64,000 nt of DNA. Source: Humitalea rosea. Lineage in GTDB: Bacteria; Pseudomonadota; Alphaproteobacteria; Acetobacterales; Acetobacteraceae. The stretch spans positions 1 to 64,000 of the forward strand of contig NZ_QKYU01000021.1 of NCBI RefSeq assembly GCF_003253705.1, written 5' to 3'. Shown one piece after another: positions 7,754-15,483 of this stretch (its first letter is position 1; the number at the start of each line of letters is the position of its first letter). The notes below the pieces were generated by a model. That model was given only the letters and a program-made list of their open reading frames with translations, searched no databases and was not told where the DNA came from. The position numbers and the translations under genes are program-made.

Positions 7754-9139
7754 TCAGGCAATCGCGCGGTCGCCCGGCTGCAGCCCGCGCAGCCGGGCCT
7801 CGCGAAAGCGTTCGCCGAAGACGTCGAACAGCGAACTGCCGAGCCCGTTGCGCGCGGTCTCGAAGGTCTTGATCGCGACCGCGTCGGCGGGATCGGCCAG
7901 CGCCTTGGCCTCGGCGTCGCGGATGGTGCGGACTTCCTCGTTCAGCCGTTTCGCGGCCTCGCGCGGCAGCGCCTTGCCGGCGACATAGACCACCTGGCTG
8001 ATCCCGATCAGGTAGTTGAGCTGTTCGGGAATCCGGAAATTCTCCAGATCCCCGGTGCCGTAGATCACCAGCGCCGCCGCGGCGAAAAGGCTGAAGGCCA
8101 GCGCCTGCACCCGGGTCACGTCGATCTCGCCCTCGGCCGCCAGCAGATCCTGCCAGTGCGGCTGGCGGGGCGAGGAATCCAGCACGCCGGTGCCGAGCAG
8201 CCAGAGCCGGTTGGGCGTCTCCAGCACCGGCCCGTCGGTCACCCGCGCCAGGGTCGAGCCGGTCAAGGTGATGCCGAGCAAGGTGAGCACCGTGGGCGAG
8301 AGATTGGGCAGCGCCCCCGTCCGCACCATCACATAGGCATAGACCCCGGCGATCACGAGCGTGAACAGAAGCACCTGGAACCGCGACAGGCTGCAGACGC
8401 CGAAGGCATCCTGCGAGATCACCGTGGGCATCAGCGCGAACCACCACCCCGGACGCTGGCTGCCATCCTCGGCGGGCTGGCGCATCAGTTCGATCTGGCG
8501 CGCATGGGTCCTCCGCGCCGTCAGCGCGAGGATCACATAGAGCGCCGCGAAGGCGCCGAACCCCAGCGCCGCCGAAAGGTTGAGGCTGGAGATGTAGAGC
8601 GGCACCCGGCCGAAGGCGCGGATCTGGCGGCGATCGTCGCGGCCGGGGTTGGCGCCGGTATCGGGATCGACGCAGACCAGGATCGCGACCTCCCAGCGTG
8701 AGGGCAGCCAGCCGATGTCGGTGTCCGGGATTTCGACCATGACCGTGGTGGTGGTGTCGGTGGGCGAGGGCGGCAGCGGGCGGCCGAGGCGCAGGTTGCG
8801 GGCATCGATGCCGGTGCGGGGCAGCGCGCTCGAATGGATCACCGCCTCGAACCAGGCGGCGCGCCAGTCGGCGGCGGAAATGGCCTCGGGGCGTGAGACG
8901 GTGAATTCCACCGTCGGCACCGCCTTGGCGGTTTGCTGCACGCCCTTGATCGCCAAGGTCGGGGCATTGCCGTTCAGGTAGCCCGCGACCTCATCGGCGA
9001 ACATCCAGGGCCGTGGTGGATCGGCCGGCGGGGTGGGGCCGCAGCGGATGAACACATCCGTACCCGACGGCTGCGCCAGGACGGCGGCGGGCCACAGCAC
9101 CAGCGCGATGATCGCAAGACGGAACAGGATCGGCCACAT
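7754..9139 (-). CDS. uncharacterised multi-pass membrane protein with periplasmic N-terminal domain
   Basis: A 461-residue protein with a signal peptide (1-22, ending VLAQ) and a soluble, probably periplasmic domain up to about residue 180. Membrane segments lie near 187-208, 255-272, 283-298 and 345-365, and the tail is cytoplasmic and charged. The segment SLSRFQVLLFTLVIAGV followed by LLGITLTGS is a recurring signature of uncharacterised bacterial membrane proteins. It lies 55 bp downstream of fliP on the same strand and may be co-transcribed. No function can be assigned. Confidence 0.7.
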   Translation of the reverse strand: MWPILFRLAIIALVLWPAAVLAQPSGTDVFIRCGPTPPADPPRPWMFADEVAGYLNGNAPTLAIKGVQQTAKAVPTVEFTVSRPEAISAADWRAAWFEAVIHSSALPRTGIDARNLRLGRPLPPSPTDTTTTVMVEIPDTDIGWLPSRWEVAILVCVDPDTGANPGRDDRRQIRAFGRVPLYISSLNLSAALGFGAFAALYVILALTARRTHARQIELMRQPAEDGSQRPGWWFALMPTVISQDAFGVCSLSRFQVLLFTLVIAGVYAYVMVRTGALPNLSPTVLTLLGITLTGSTLARVTDGPVLETPNRLWLLGTGVLDSSPRQPHWQDLLAAEGEIDVTRVQALAFSLFAAAALVIYGTGDLENFRIPEQLNYLIGISQVVYVAGKALPREAAKRLNEEVRTIRDAEAKALADPADAVAIKTFETARNGLGSSLFDVFGERFREARLRGLQPGDRAIA

Positions 9140-9194
9140 CGGCTCCCCTCCCTCGCGAACATGCTAGTGGCGTAACAATCAATATGTCCAGGAC

Positions 9195-9929
9195 TTATGG
9201 TGCCAGGGCAAAGCCTTGCACGAGGCTGCCAGCGACCAGCCGCCAGCCATCGACGATCACGAAGAACACCAACTTGAACGGCAGCGCCACCACCGAGGGC
9301 GGCAGCATCATCATCCCCAGCGACATCAGGATCGAGGCGACCACGAGGTCGATGACGAGGAAGGGCAGGAACAGCAGGAAGCCGATCTCGAAGCCGCGTT
9401 TCAACTCGCTGACCATGAAGCCGGGCACCAACGCCCGCCAGGGGGCGGTGGCCGGGTCCTCGACCGCCGGCAGATGCGCCATGTCGAGGAACAGCGCGAG
9501 GTCGCTGTCCCGCACATTCGCCGCCATGAAGCGCCGGAAGGGTTCGGCGGCGGCGGTCAGCCCGTCCATCTCGCCGATGCGGCCCTCGGCCAGCGGCAGC
9601 AGCCCCGTCGTCCAGGCCTGTTCGAAGGTGGGCTGCATCACGAAGAAGGTCAGGAACAGCCCGAGCCCGACGAGCACCGGATTGGGCGGGATGCCGGGGG
9701 CACCGATCGCCGAGCGCAGCAGCGACAGCACGATGATGATCCGCGCGAAGGCGGTGACCATCACCAGCAGCGAAGGCGCCAGCGACAGCATCCCGATCAG
9801 CGCCGTCAACTGCACGAGGCGCGAGGTGGTGCCCGCCCCGCCGGCGGCCCCCATGTCCAGGGTCACGCTCTGCGCCAGGGCGGGGTCGGCGAGGCACAGG
9901 AAGGCCAGCGCCAGCAGCAGCGCCCTCAT
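9195..9929 (-). CDS. fliP: flagellar type III export gate protein FliP
   Basis: The 244-residue product starts with a cleavable signal peptide (1-19, ALA-Q), as usual for FliP, and has four membrane segments. Typical FliP sequence includes LVMVTAFARIIIVLSLLR and LFLTFFVMQP near residues 55-100, and PFKLVFFVIVDGW close to the C-terminus. FliP forms the export gate core with FliQ and FliR, which are encoded 2 kb away on the opposite strand. Its ATG overlaps the fliO stop as ATGA. Confidence 0.96.
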   Translation of the reverse strand: MRALLLALAFLCLADPALAQSVTLDMGAAGGAGTTSRLVQLTALIGMLSLAPSLLVMVTAFARIIIVLSLLRSAIGAPGIPPNPVLVGLGLFLTFFVMQPTFEQAWTTGLLPLAEGRIGEMDGLTAAAEPFRRFMAANVRDSDLALFLDMAHLPAVEDPATAPWRALVPGFMVSELKRGFEIGFLLFLPFLVIDLVVASILMSLGMMMLPPSVVALPFKLVFFVIVDGWRLVAGSLVQGFALAP

Positions 9930-10189
9930 GGCAGCCAGCCCACCACCTGGTCGGTGGCGCCGCCGGTCAGCAGCACAACCTCTCGCCCGTCGCAGCGCAC
10001 CAGCAGCAGCCGGCGCCTGGGGTCCAGCGCCAGGCTGTCCTGGATGGCGAGCCGTCGCGGGCCGCTGCGTGGCGCGGCCTGGCCGAGGCCGAAGCGCCGC
10101 GCGGCGCGGCCCAGCAGCAGCAGCAGCGCCACCATCCCCGCCAGTGCCCCGGCGGCGAGCAGCCAGGGCAGGGTATCCATGTCGGTCAT
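9926..10189 (-). CDS. fliO: flagellar biosynthesis protein FliO
   Basis: A short 87-residue FliO with one membrane helix (about 9-27) and a small cytoplasmic beta domain containing the characteristic LDPRRRLLLVRCDGREVVLL stretch (about 55-74). FliO helps assemble the FliP ring. It directly precedes fliP with a 4-nt overlap, the usual order. The ATG at 10189 was chosen because upstream in-frame sequence is low-complexity and not FliO-like. Confidence 0.85.
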   Translation of the reverse strand: MTDMDTLPWLLAAGALAGMVALLLLLGRAARRFGLGQAAPRSGPRRLAIQDSLALDPRRRLLLVRCDGREVVLLTGGATDQVVGWLP

Positions 10190-10221
10190 CGGCAAAGGCC
10201 CTTTTGGCCAGGGTGGCGGGA

Positions 10222-10497
10222 TCAGTCGGGGCGTAGCGCCATGCTCAGCGTGTCGAGCCGCGGCAGTAGTGCTGCCAGGGCGCCGCGAAGCTGCGGCACG
10301 GTCTCGGCCGGGCAGATCGCGGCGGCGGCGCAGAGCCGCGCGGCCTCCTGCTCCAGCCCGGCGAGATCGACGCGCCGGCCGGCGACGACGAGGCCGAGGG
10401 CGATGCTCAGCATGGCATCCAGCGTTTCGGCGGCGGCCAGCACCGCCGCCGCGGGGGTGTCGCGCCCGGAGTTCGGGGGAGGGTCGTCTCTCGGCAT
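10222..10497 (-). CDS. small alanine/leucine-rich protein between fliO and flgB
   Basis: A 91-residue, mostly helical protein with no signal peptide and no membrane segment. It reads leftward 32 bp upstream of fliO and divergently from flgB. Its start at 10497 leaves a 98-bp divergent promoter region. I do not recognise the family; a small flagellar regulator or chaperone is possible from the position alone. Confidence 0.5.
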   Translation of the reverse strand: MPRDDPPPNSGRDTPAAAVLAAAETLDAMLSIALGLVVAGRRVDLAGLEQEAARLCAAAAICPAETVPQLRGALAALLPRLDTLSMALRPD

Positions 10498-10595
10498 GGG
10501 CGGCAGTCTCTGCCGGGTATGGTTGACACTTCCTTGCCGAGACCGGCGGCGGGGCATCAACCCTTTCTTCACCCGGGGCCGCCAAGGTGGCCGCC

Positions 10596-10985
10596 ATGCA
10601 GACCGCGAGCCCCGCCGCCGATCCGATCGCCCTGGCCGAATCCCGCCTGCGCTGGCTGGACCGCCGCCAGACGGTGCTGGCCCAGAACATCGCCAATGCG
10701 GATACGCCAAACTACGTCCCGCGCGACATCGCGCCCTTCGCCGCCGCCCTGGCGCGCAGCGGGGTGGAGCCGGTGCGGACTAATGCGCGGCACCTTGGCC
10801 CGACCCGGGGTGCCAATGGCGCCCGGCCGGACCGGAGCGCCGAGCGCGAGCCCAATGGCAATGCCGTCTCGCTCGACCAGCAGGCGTTGCTGGTCGCGGA
10901 AACCGACCAGGCGCATGCGCTGGCCTTCACCCTGCACCACCGGATGATGGGCCTGTTCCGCATCGCCCTGGGCCGGCAGGGCTAA
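10596..10985 (+). CDS. flgB: flagellar basal-body rod protein FlgB
   Basis: A 129-residue proximal rod protein with the FlgB signature LAQNIANADTPNYVPRDI near the N-terminus and the C-terminal helix HALAFTLHHRMMGLFRIAL. Like other rod proteins it is a substrate of the flagellar export gate and polymerises in the periplasm. The ATG at 10596 is preferred to a GTG three codons upstream, because AAGG lies 8 nt before it. The stop codon is inside the first unit of a 13-bp tandem repeat. It heads flgB-flgC-fliE-fliQ-fliR-flhB. Confidence 0.93.
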   Translation: MQTASPAADPIALAESRLRWLDRRQTVLAQNIANADTPNYVPRDIAPFAAALARSGVEPVRTNARHLGPTRGANGARPDRSAEREPNGNAVSLDQQALLVAETDQAHALAFTLHHRMMGLFRIALGRQG

Positions 10986-11012
10986 CCGGCAAGGCTAACC
11001 GGCAAGGCTAAC
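10974..11012 (+). repeat. 13-bp tandem repeat, 3 copies, spanning the flgB stop
   Basis: Three 13-bp units, CGGCAAGGCTAAC type (the first has G for A at position 6), run from the last codons of flgB to the flgC ribosome site. Each unit carries TAA, at 10983, 10996 and 11009. Because 13 is not a multiple of 3, these stops fall in all three reading frames. Confidence 0.9.
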
Positions 11013-11023
11013 AGGAGCAGCAC

Positions 11024-11431
11024 ATGGATCTCGATCGCGCCCTGACCATCTCCGCCGCCGGCATGCGCGCGCAATCCGCGCGGCTGCGCGTGGTGGCGGA
11101 GAATATCGCCAATCGCGAAAGCACCGGCACCACCCCGGGGGCCGAGGCCTATCGCCGCAAGACCGTCACCTTCGGCAACCGGCTGGACCGGGCGCTGGGG
11201 ACGGAGACGGTGCGCGTCTCCCGCGTCGGGCGGGACCGGAGCGAGATGCCGACGCGCTTCGACCCCTCGCATCCCGCCGCCGACGCCAATGGCTATGTCA
11301 GCCTGCCGAATGTGGACAGCATGGTGGAGACGATGGACATGCGCGAGGCCCAGCGCTCCTACAACGCCAACCTTGCTGTGCTGGACATCACCCGCGGCAT
11401 GCTGTCCCGCGCGATCGAGAGCCTGCGCTGA
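11024..11431 (+). CDS. flgC: flagellar basal-body rod protein FlgC
   Basis: A 135-residue rod protein with the N-terminal flagellar motif (VVAENIANRES, about 22-32) and the C-terminal Flg_bbr segment REAQRSYNANLAVLDITRGM. AGGAG lies 9 nt before the ATG. The TGA shares its last base with the fliE ATG. The product builds the proximal rod with FlgB, FlgF and FliE. Confidence 0.95.
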   Translation: MDLDRALTISAAGMRAQSARLRVVAENIANRESTGTTPGAEAYRRKTVTFGNRLDRALGTETVRVSRVGRDRSEMPTRFDPSHPAADANGYVSLPNVDSMVETMDMREAQRSYNANLAVLDITRGMLSRAIESLR

Positions 11432-11733
11432 TGGCGATCACCGCGGCGGGGGCGGCGGCGCTCTACCGGGCGGCGGCGAATCCGGCCGGGGGCTCGGTCG
11501 GCGAAAGCGGCGGCACGCCTTCCTTCGGCCAGGCGATGAGCCGGGCGATGGAACAGGGGGTGGAACTCGGCCATGGCGCCGATGTCGCGGCGAGCCAGGC
11601 GCTGACCGGGCAGGGCAGCGTCACCGATGTGGTGCTGGCGGTGGGGCGCGCGGAGCTTGCGTTGCAAACCGCCGTCGCGGTGCGGGACCGCGTGGTCGGC
11701 GCCTATCAGGAAATCATGCGGATGCCGGTCTGA
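11431..11733 (+). CDS. fliE: flagellar hook-basal body complex protein FliE
   Basis: A 100-residue FliE, the junction between the MS ring/export gate and the rod. The C-terminal half shows the family pattern: VTDVVLAVGRAELALQTAV, then VRDRVVGAYQEIMRMPV at the very end. It overlaps flgC by one base and precedes fliQ by 33 bp, in the usual order for alphaproteobacterial flgBC-fliE-fliQR-flhB clusters. Confidence 0.94.
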   Translation: MAITAAGAAALYRAAANPAGGSVGESGGTPSFGQAMSRAMEQGVELGHGADVAASQALTGQGSVTDVVLAVGRAELALQTAVAVRDRVVGAYQEIMRMPV

Positions 11734-11766
11734 CCCGACCGGCCTGCCGCAGGAGGCGGCGCGGCC

Positions 11767-12054
11767 ATGTTCAGCGAATCGACCGGGGATGCGCTCGCCG
11801 CCAGCACGCGTGAGGCGATGTGGGTGCTGTTGCAGATCGCGGCCCCCCCGTTGCTGGCGTTGCTGGCGATCGGGCTGGTCGTCTCGGTCTTCCAGGCGCT
11901 GACCCAGATCCAGGAAGCCTCGCTCGCCTTCCTGCCGAAGCTGGTGGCCACGGGGGCGGTGCTGCTGCTGATGGGCCCCTTCATGACCGGCGTGCTGCGC
12001 GCCTATACCGAGGGGCTGTTCGACCGGATCATCGCGATCGGCGGGGCCGGGTGA
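11767..12054 (+). CDS. fliQ: flagellar export gate protein FliQ
   Basis: A 95-residue protein with two membrane helices (about 23-43 and 58-78) separated by FQALTQIQEASLAFLPKL, a FliQ signature. FliQ surrounds the FliP/FliR pore in the export gate. An AGGAGG lies about 10 nt upstream of the ATG. The stop overlaps the fliR GTG start as GTGA. Confidence 0.95.
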   Translation: MFSESTGDALAASTREAMWVLLQIAAPPLLALLAIGLVVSVFQALTQIQEASLAFLPKLVATGAVLLLMGPFMTGVLRAYTEGLFDRIIAIGGAG

Positions 12055-12827
12055 TCGAGGCCGCCTTCCTTGCGGAGCTGCCGGTCCTCGCCTTCCAGGC
12101 GCTGCTGGTCTTTGCCCGGGTGGGGGCGGCGGTGATGGTGCTGCCGGGCCTCGGCGAACAGGAAATCCCGGGCCCGGTCCGGCTCGGCATCGGGCTGTGC
12201 CTGGTGCCGCTGGTGCTGGGGCCGATCGCCGGGACGCTGCCTTCCGCACCCGATTCGGCGGTGATCGCGGTGCGGCTGGTGGCGATCGAGGTGCTGATCG
12301 GGCTCTGGCTCGGCGGCATCGCGCGGCTGCTGGTGATGGCACTCGCGATCGGAGGCCAAGTCGCCGCGGCGATGATGGGGCTCGCCTCGGTGCTGGTGCC
12401 GGATGCCTCCTTCGGCGCGCAATCCTCGGCGCTGTCGCGGCTGATGGGGCTACTCGCGGCGGTCATGATGTTGAGCAGCGGGCTTTTCGCGCTGCCGCTG
12501 ATGGCGCTGGTGAACTCCTATGCGGTGCTGCCGGCCGGCACCGGCTTCCCGGCCGGGCCGGCCGCCGAGGCCCTGGCCGCCGCCGGCTCCGCCAGCCTGG
12601 AGCTGGCGCTGCGCCTGGCCGCGCCCTTCATCCTGGGCGGTGTGGTGCTGAATATCGCGCTGGGGCTGCTGGCGCGGCTGGCGCCCTCGATCCAGGTCTA
12701 TTTCGTCGCCGCACCGGGGCAGATCCTGGCGGGAATCGCGCTGGTCGGGCTGCTGCTGCCGGCGATGCTCGGGGTCTTCGCCGAGGCGCTGCGGGCCGGC
12801 TTCGCCGATTTGCCCGGGGCAGGCTGA
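12051..12827 (+). CDS. fliR: flagellar export gate protein FliR
   Basis: A 258-residue protein with about six membrane segments. FliR hallmarks are the LPGLGEQEIPGPVRLGIGL segment near residues 28-46 and the C-terminal gate region (APGQILAGIALVGLLLP). It begins with GTG overlapping the fliQ stop, so translation is coupled. FliR completes the FliPQR pore and contacts FlhB, encoded 3 bp downstream. Confidence 0.94.
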   Translation: MIEAAFLAELPVLAFQALLVFARVGAAVMVLPGLGEQEIPGPVRLGIGLCLVPLVLGPIAGTLPSAPDSAVIAVRLVAIEVLIGLWLGGIARLLVMALAIGGQVAAAMMGLASVLVPDASFGAQSSALSRLMGLLAAVMMLSSGLFALPLMALVNSYAVLPAGTGFPAGPAAEALAAAGSASLELALRLAAPFILGGVVLNIALGLLARLAPSIQVYFVAAPGQILAGIALVGLLLPAMLGVFAEALRAGFADLPGAG

Positions 12828-12830
12828 GCC

Positions 12831-13883
12831 ATGGCCGAGGGGGAGGGCGCCGACAAGACAGAAGCCCCCTCGCAACGCCGGCTCGACCGGGCGCAGGAGG
12901 AAGGCCAGGTCGCGCTGTCGAAGGAGGCGGTGGGCTTCCTCGGGCTGCTGTTCGGCGCGATCGCCGCGGCGACGGTGCTGCCGGGATTGGGGCAGGATCT
13001 GCTGAAGGGGCTGCGCGGCATCCTCGCCCGCAGCCATGAACTGGGTTGGCAGCAGGCGCTGCCCGAACTCGCCTGGCTCGCCTTCCTCGCGGTGGCCCCG
13101 ATCGCGGGGCTGGCGTCGCTGGGGGCCGTGGCCGCGACCCTGGCGCAGACGGGGGGCGTGGTCTCGGCGCGGAACATGGTGCCGAGCCTCGGCAAGCTCT
13201 CGCCGCTGGCCGGGCTGGGGCGAATCCTGGGGCCGAATGGCGCGCTGGAACTGCTGCGCACGGTGCTGAAGCTCGCGGTGGTGGGTGGCGCGCTTTGGTA
13301 TGTCGCGGGGGACAGCGCGCCGCTGCGCGCGGCCATGCAATTGGGCGCGGGGGCGCTGCTGGGGCTGGTGGGCGACCTGGCGGTGCGGCTGGTCGCCGCG
13401 GCCCTGGTGGTGCTGGCCGCGATCGCCGTGCTGGATGTGGTGCTGGTGCGGCTGCGGCATGTGAACAAGCTGCGGATGAGCCGCCAGGACCTGAAGGAGG
13501 AATCGCGCGAGAGCGACGGCGACCCGATGGTGAAGGGGCGCCAGAAGGCGATCCGCATGCAGAAGGCGCGGCAGCGGATGATGACCGCGGTGCCGCGCGC
13601 CTCGGTCGTCATCACCAACCCGACCCATTACGCGGTCGCCCTGGCCTATGACCCCGGCGAGGGCGCGGCACCGCGCGTGGTCGCCAAGGGCGCTGATGCC
13701 GTGGCCGCCCGGATCAGGGAGATCGCGAAGGAGGCGGGCGTGCCGCTGGTCGCCAACCCGCCCTTGGCCCGCGCCTTGTTCCGGATCGAGTTGGACCAGG
13801 AAATCCCCGCCGAACACTACCAGGCGGTGGCGGAGATCATCGCCTTCGTGATGCGCGCCCGTGGCGGCGGGGCCGCAGGCTAG
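12831..13883 (+). CDS. flhB: flagellar export switch protein FlhB
   Basis: A 350-residue FlhB with an N-terminal KTEAPSQRRLDRAQEEGQV segment, four membrane helices (about 33-205) and the autocleavage motif N263-P264-T265-H266 in VVITNPTHYAVAL. Cleavage between N and P switches export from rod/hook to filament substrates. It is the last gene of the rightward flagellar run. It converges on a truncated regulator gene, with 10 bp between the two stops. Confidence 0.96.
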   Translation: MAEGEGADKTEAPSQRRLDRAQEEGQVALSKEAVGFLGLLFGAIAAATVLPGLGQDLLKGLRGILARSHELGWQQALPELAWLAFLAVAPIAGLASLGAVAATLAQTGGVVSARNMVPSLGKLSPLAGLGRILGPNGALELLRTVLKLAVVGGALWYVAGDSAPLRAAMQLGAGALLGLVGDLAVRLVAAALVVLAAIAVLDVVLVRLRHVNKLRMSRQDLKEESRESDGDPMVKGRQKAIRMQKARQRMMTAVPRASVVITNPTHYAVALAYDPGEGAAPRVVAKGADAVAARIREIAKEAGVPLVANPPLARALFRIELDQEIPAEHYQAVAEIIAFVMRARGGGAAG

Positions 13884-13893
13884 AGCATGGTTC

Positions 13894-14271
13894 CTAGGCT
13901 GGCATGGTGTCAGCGCGGTCCCGCGCGCGCAGCTTGCGGCTGGCGGAGCGCAGCCGGCCGGCGCTTTCCCGCAGGCCTTCGCCGTCCAGCCGGTGGGCCG
14001 CGGCCTCGATTTCCGCCACCTCCTCAAGCGAGATGGCGACAGCCCAGGCCAAAGGCGTCGGCCCCAGCCGCCAACGCTTCTCGCGCTCGGCGCTCGGCAC
14101 CTGTTCGAGGCTTCGGCAGACCTGATCGATGGCTTTGAGCAGGCGTTCGATGGTGCGGCGGCCACACCCCTGTATCGCCATCATCTCACGAACCGTGAGC
14201 CCGCCTTGGCTGGTGCTGAGCGAGAGTATGAGGCTAAGCGCCTGTGATAATTTTTCGTGCCGCGCTGGCAT
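13894..14271 (-). pseudogene. truncated WYL-type transcriptional regulator (HTH part only)
   Basis: The 125-residue product has an N-terminal winged HTH (GLTVREMMAIQGCGRRTIER, about 24-43). A middle segment follows (KRWRLGPTPLAWAVAISLEE, then a helical region), typical of alphaproteobacterial WYL regulators, which normally run to about 320 residues. The frame stops at ADTMPA before any WYL ligand/RNA-binding domain, right against the flhB 3' end. It is either a decayed regulator cut by a rearrangement next to flhB or a short stand-alone DNA-binding protein. I favour decay. Confidence 0.6.
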
Positions 14272-14589
14272 CCAAACTCCTCTCGCGCGAACAATGCTCC
14301 ACTATGCCAGCATTGCGTGCAGCAAACCCAACGACGAAGTGTAAGGTGAATTCTTGCGGCATCGCAACATGATCCGCGCGGAAATCCAGGCAGACAAAGA
14401 AAAGCCCGCCAATCCAAGGGATTGACGGGCGAAGTTCAGGGAGGCTTCACGTCTGGGAGACGAAGGGTCCTAAGACCCTCATCCGGCTCATCACCGGATG
14501 GCTACAACCTATCCCGCCGTGCCGCGGTGAACAGCCGCCCAATGCCGCTGCCCGCCATGCGGAGATCGCATGACCTGGGGGAATGCCCC
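14272..14589. other. 318-bp non-coding region with several inverted repeats
   Basis: No credible gene. It contains the leftward terminator listed separately, an AGGGTC/GACCCT hairpin near 14466-14481, an ATCCGG/CCGGAT hairpin near 14490-14508, and a GGGG/CCCC stem overlapping the LysR stop near 14576-14592. The base composition is lower in GC than the flanks. The left part should hold the promoter of the truncated WYL gene. Confidence 0.6.
14392..14430 (-). terminator. intrinsic terminator downstream of the LysR gene
   Basis: On the minus strand a 12-bp stem with one mismatch (arms at 14404-14415 and 14419-14430, 3-nt loop) is followed directly by TTTTCTTT. It is about 160 bp past the LysR stop and is the best-formed rho-independent terminator in the window. 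Confidence 0.75.
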
Positions 14590-15483
14590 TCAGGATTGCA
14601 GGTTGGCGAGTTCCGTCACCAGGAAGTCCCGGAAGACCGAGACGCGCTTGGAATGCCGCATCTCCTCCGGATAGACGAAATAGGCCTCGACCTTGGGCGC
14701 CTTCAGATCCGGCAGCACCTGCACCAGATCGGCCAGCTCCGCCTCCATGTAGTCGGGCAAGGCGGCGAGGCCGAGGCCGCTGCGCACCGCCTGGAGCATC
14801 GCCGGCAGGCTGTTCACCTCGACCGCGGCGCGGCGGGGGGAATTGGTGCGGCGCCCGGCATCGGCCAGCCAGTTGATGTCCTCGACCGGCGGGCGATAGT
14901 CGCCATAGACGATCAGCCGATGGGCATCGAGATCCTCGGCCCGGAGCGGCATGCCGGCGCCCTTCAGATAGGAGGCCGAGCCCACGATCTTCCAGGAGAA
15001 GGTGGCGACATGGCGCTGGATCAGGTCGGGCTGGCGCGGCGGATGCATGCGAATCGCCACATCGGCCTCGCGCATCGCCAGATCGAGATCGGCATCGTCC
15101 AGCAGCAGCGTCACCGTGACATCCGGATTCGCGGCCATGAACTTCTGCAGGCGCGGGGCGAGCCAGGTGCTGCCGAAGCCGGTGGTGGTGGTGACCTTCA
15201 GCCGCCCCGCCGCGCGTTCGCGGCTTTCGGTCAGCAGCGCCTCGGTCATCGCGAGCTTGGCGAAGACCTCGCGCACCGTGCGGTTCAGCGTCTCGCCCTG
15301 TTCGGTGAGGATCAGCCCGCGCGCATGGCGGTGGAACAGGGGAACCGCGAGGCTCTCCTCCAGCGCCTGGATCTGCCGTGAGACGGCCGATTGCGACAGG
15401 TTCAGCGTTTCGCCCGCATGGGTGAAGGAGCCCGCCTCGGCGACCGCGTGAAAGACGCGAAGCTTGTCCCAGTCGAGCGGCAT
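14590..15483 (-). CDS. LysR family transcriptional regulator next to trxB
   Basis: A 297-residue LysR protein. The winged HTH occupies about residues 5-64 (GSFTHAGETLNLSQSAVSRQ includes the recognition helix), and a periplasmic-binding-like effector domain about 90-290. Its ATG overlaps the trxB stop at 15483, so the two genes form one leftward unit. A LysR gene next to trxB recurs in alphaproteobacteria, but its effector is not known; control of thiol or amino-acid metabolism is only inferred. Confidence 0.9.
   Translation of the reverse strand: MPLDWDKLRVFHAVAEAGSFTHAGETLNLSQSAVSRQIQALEESLAVPLFHRHARGLILTEQGETLNRTVREVFAKLAMTEALLTESRERAAGRLKVTTTTGFGSTWLAPRLQKFMAANPDVTVTLLLDDADLDLAMREADVAIRMHPPRQPDLIQRHVATFSWKIVGSASYLKGAGMPLRAEDLDAHRLIVYGDYRPPVEDINWLADAGRRTNSPRRAAVEVNSLPAMLQAVRSGLGLAALPDYMEAELADLVQVLPDLKAPKVEAYFVYPEEMRHSKRVSVFRDFLVTELANLQS

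Noticed and set aside
10523-10538. Sigma-54-like promoter (TTGACAC then TTGCC) between the divergent flagellar genes
   Set aside because: The GG of the -24 element is GA and the distance to the GC dinucleotide is one base short of the fixed spacing, so it does not meet sigma-54 requirements.
14447-14589. Riboswitch in the hairpin-rich region near the LysR gene
   Set aside because: The hairpins are downstream of the LysR stop and not in a 5' leader; no conserved riboswitch core was recognised.
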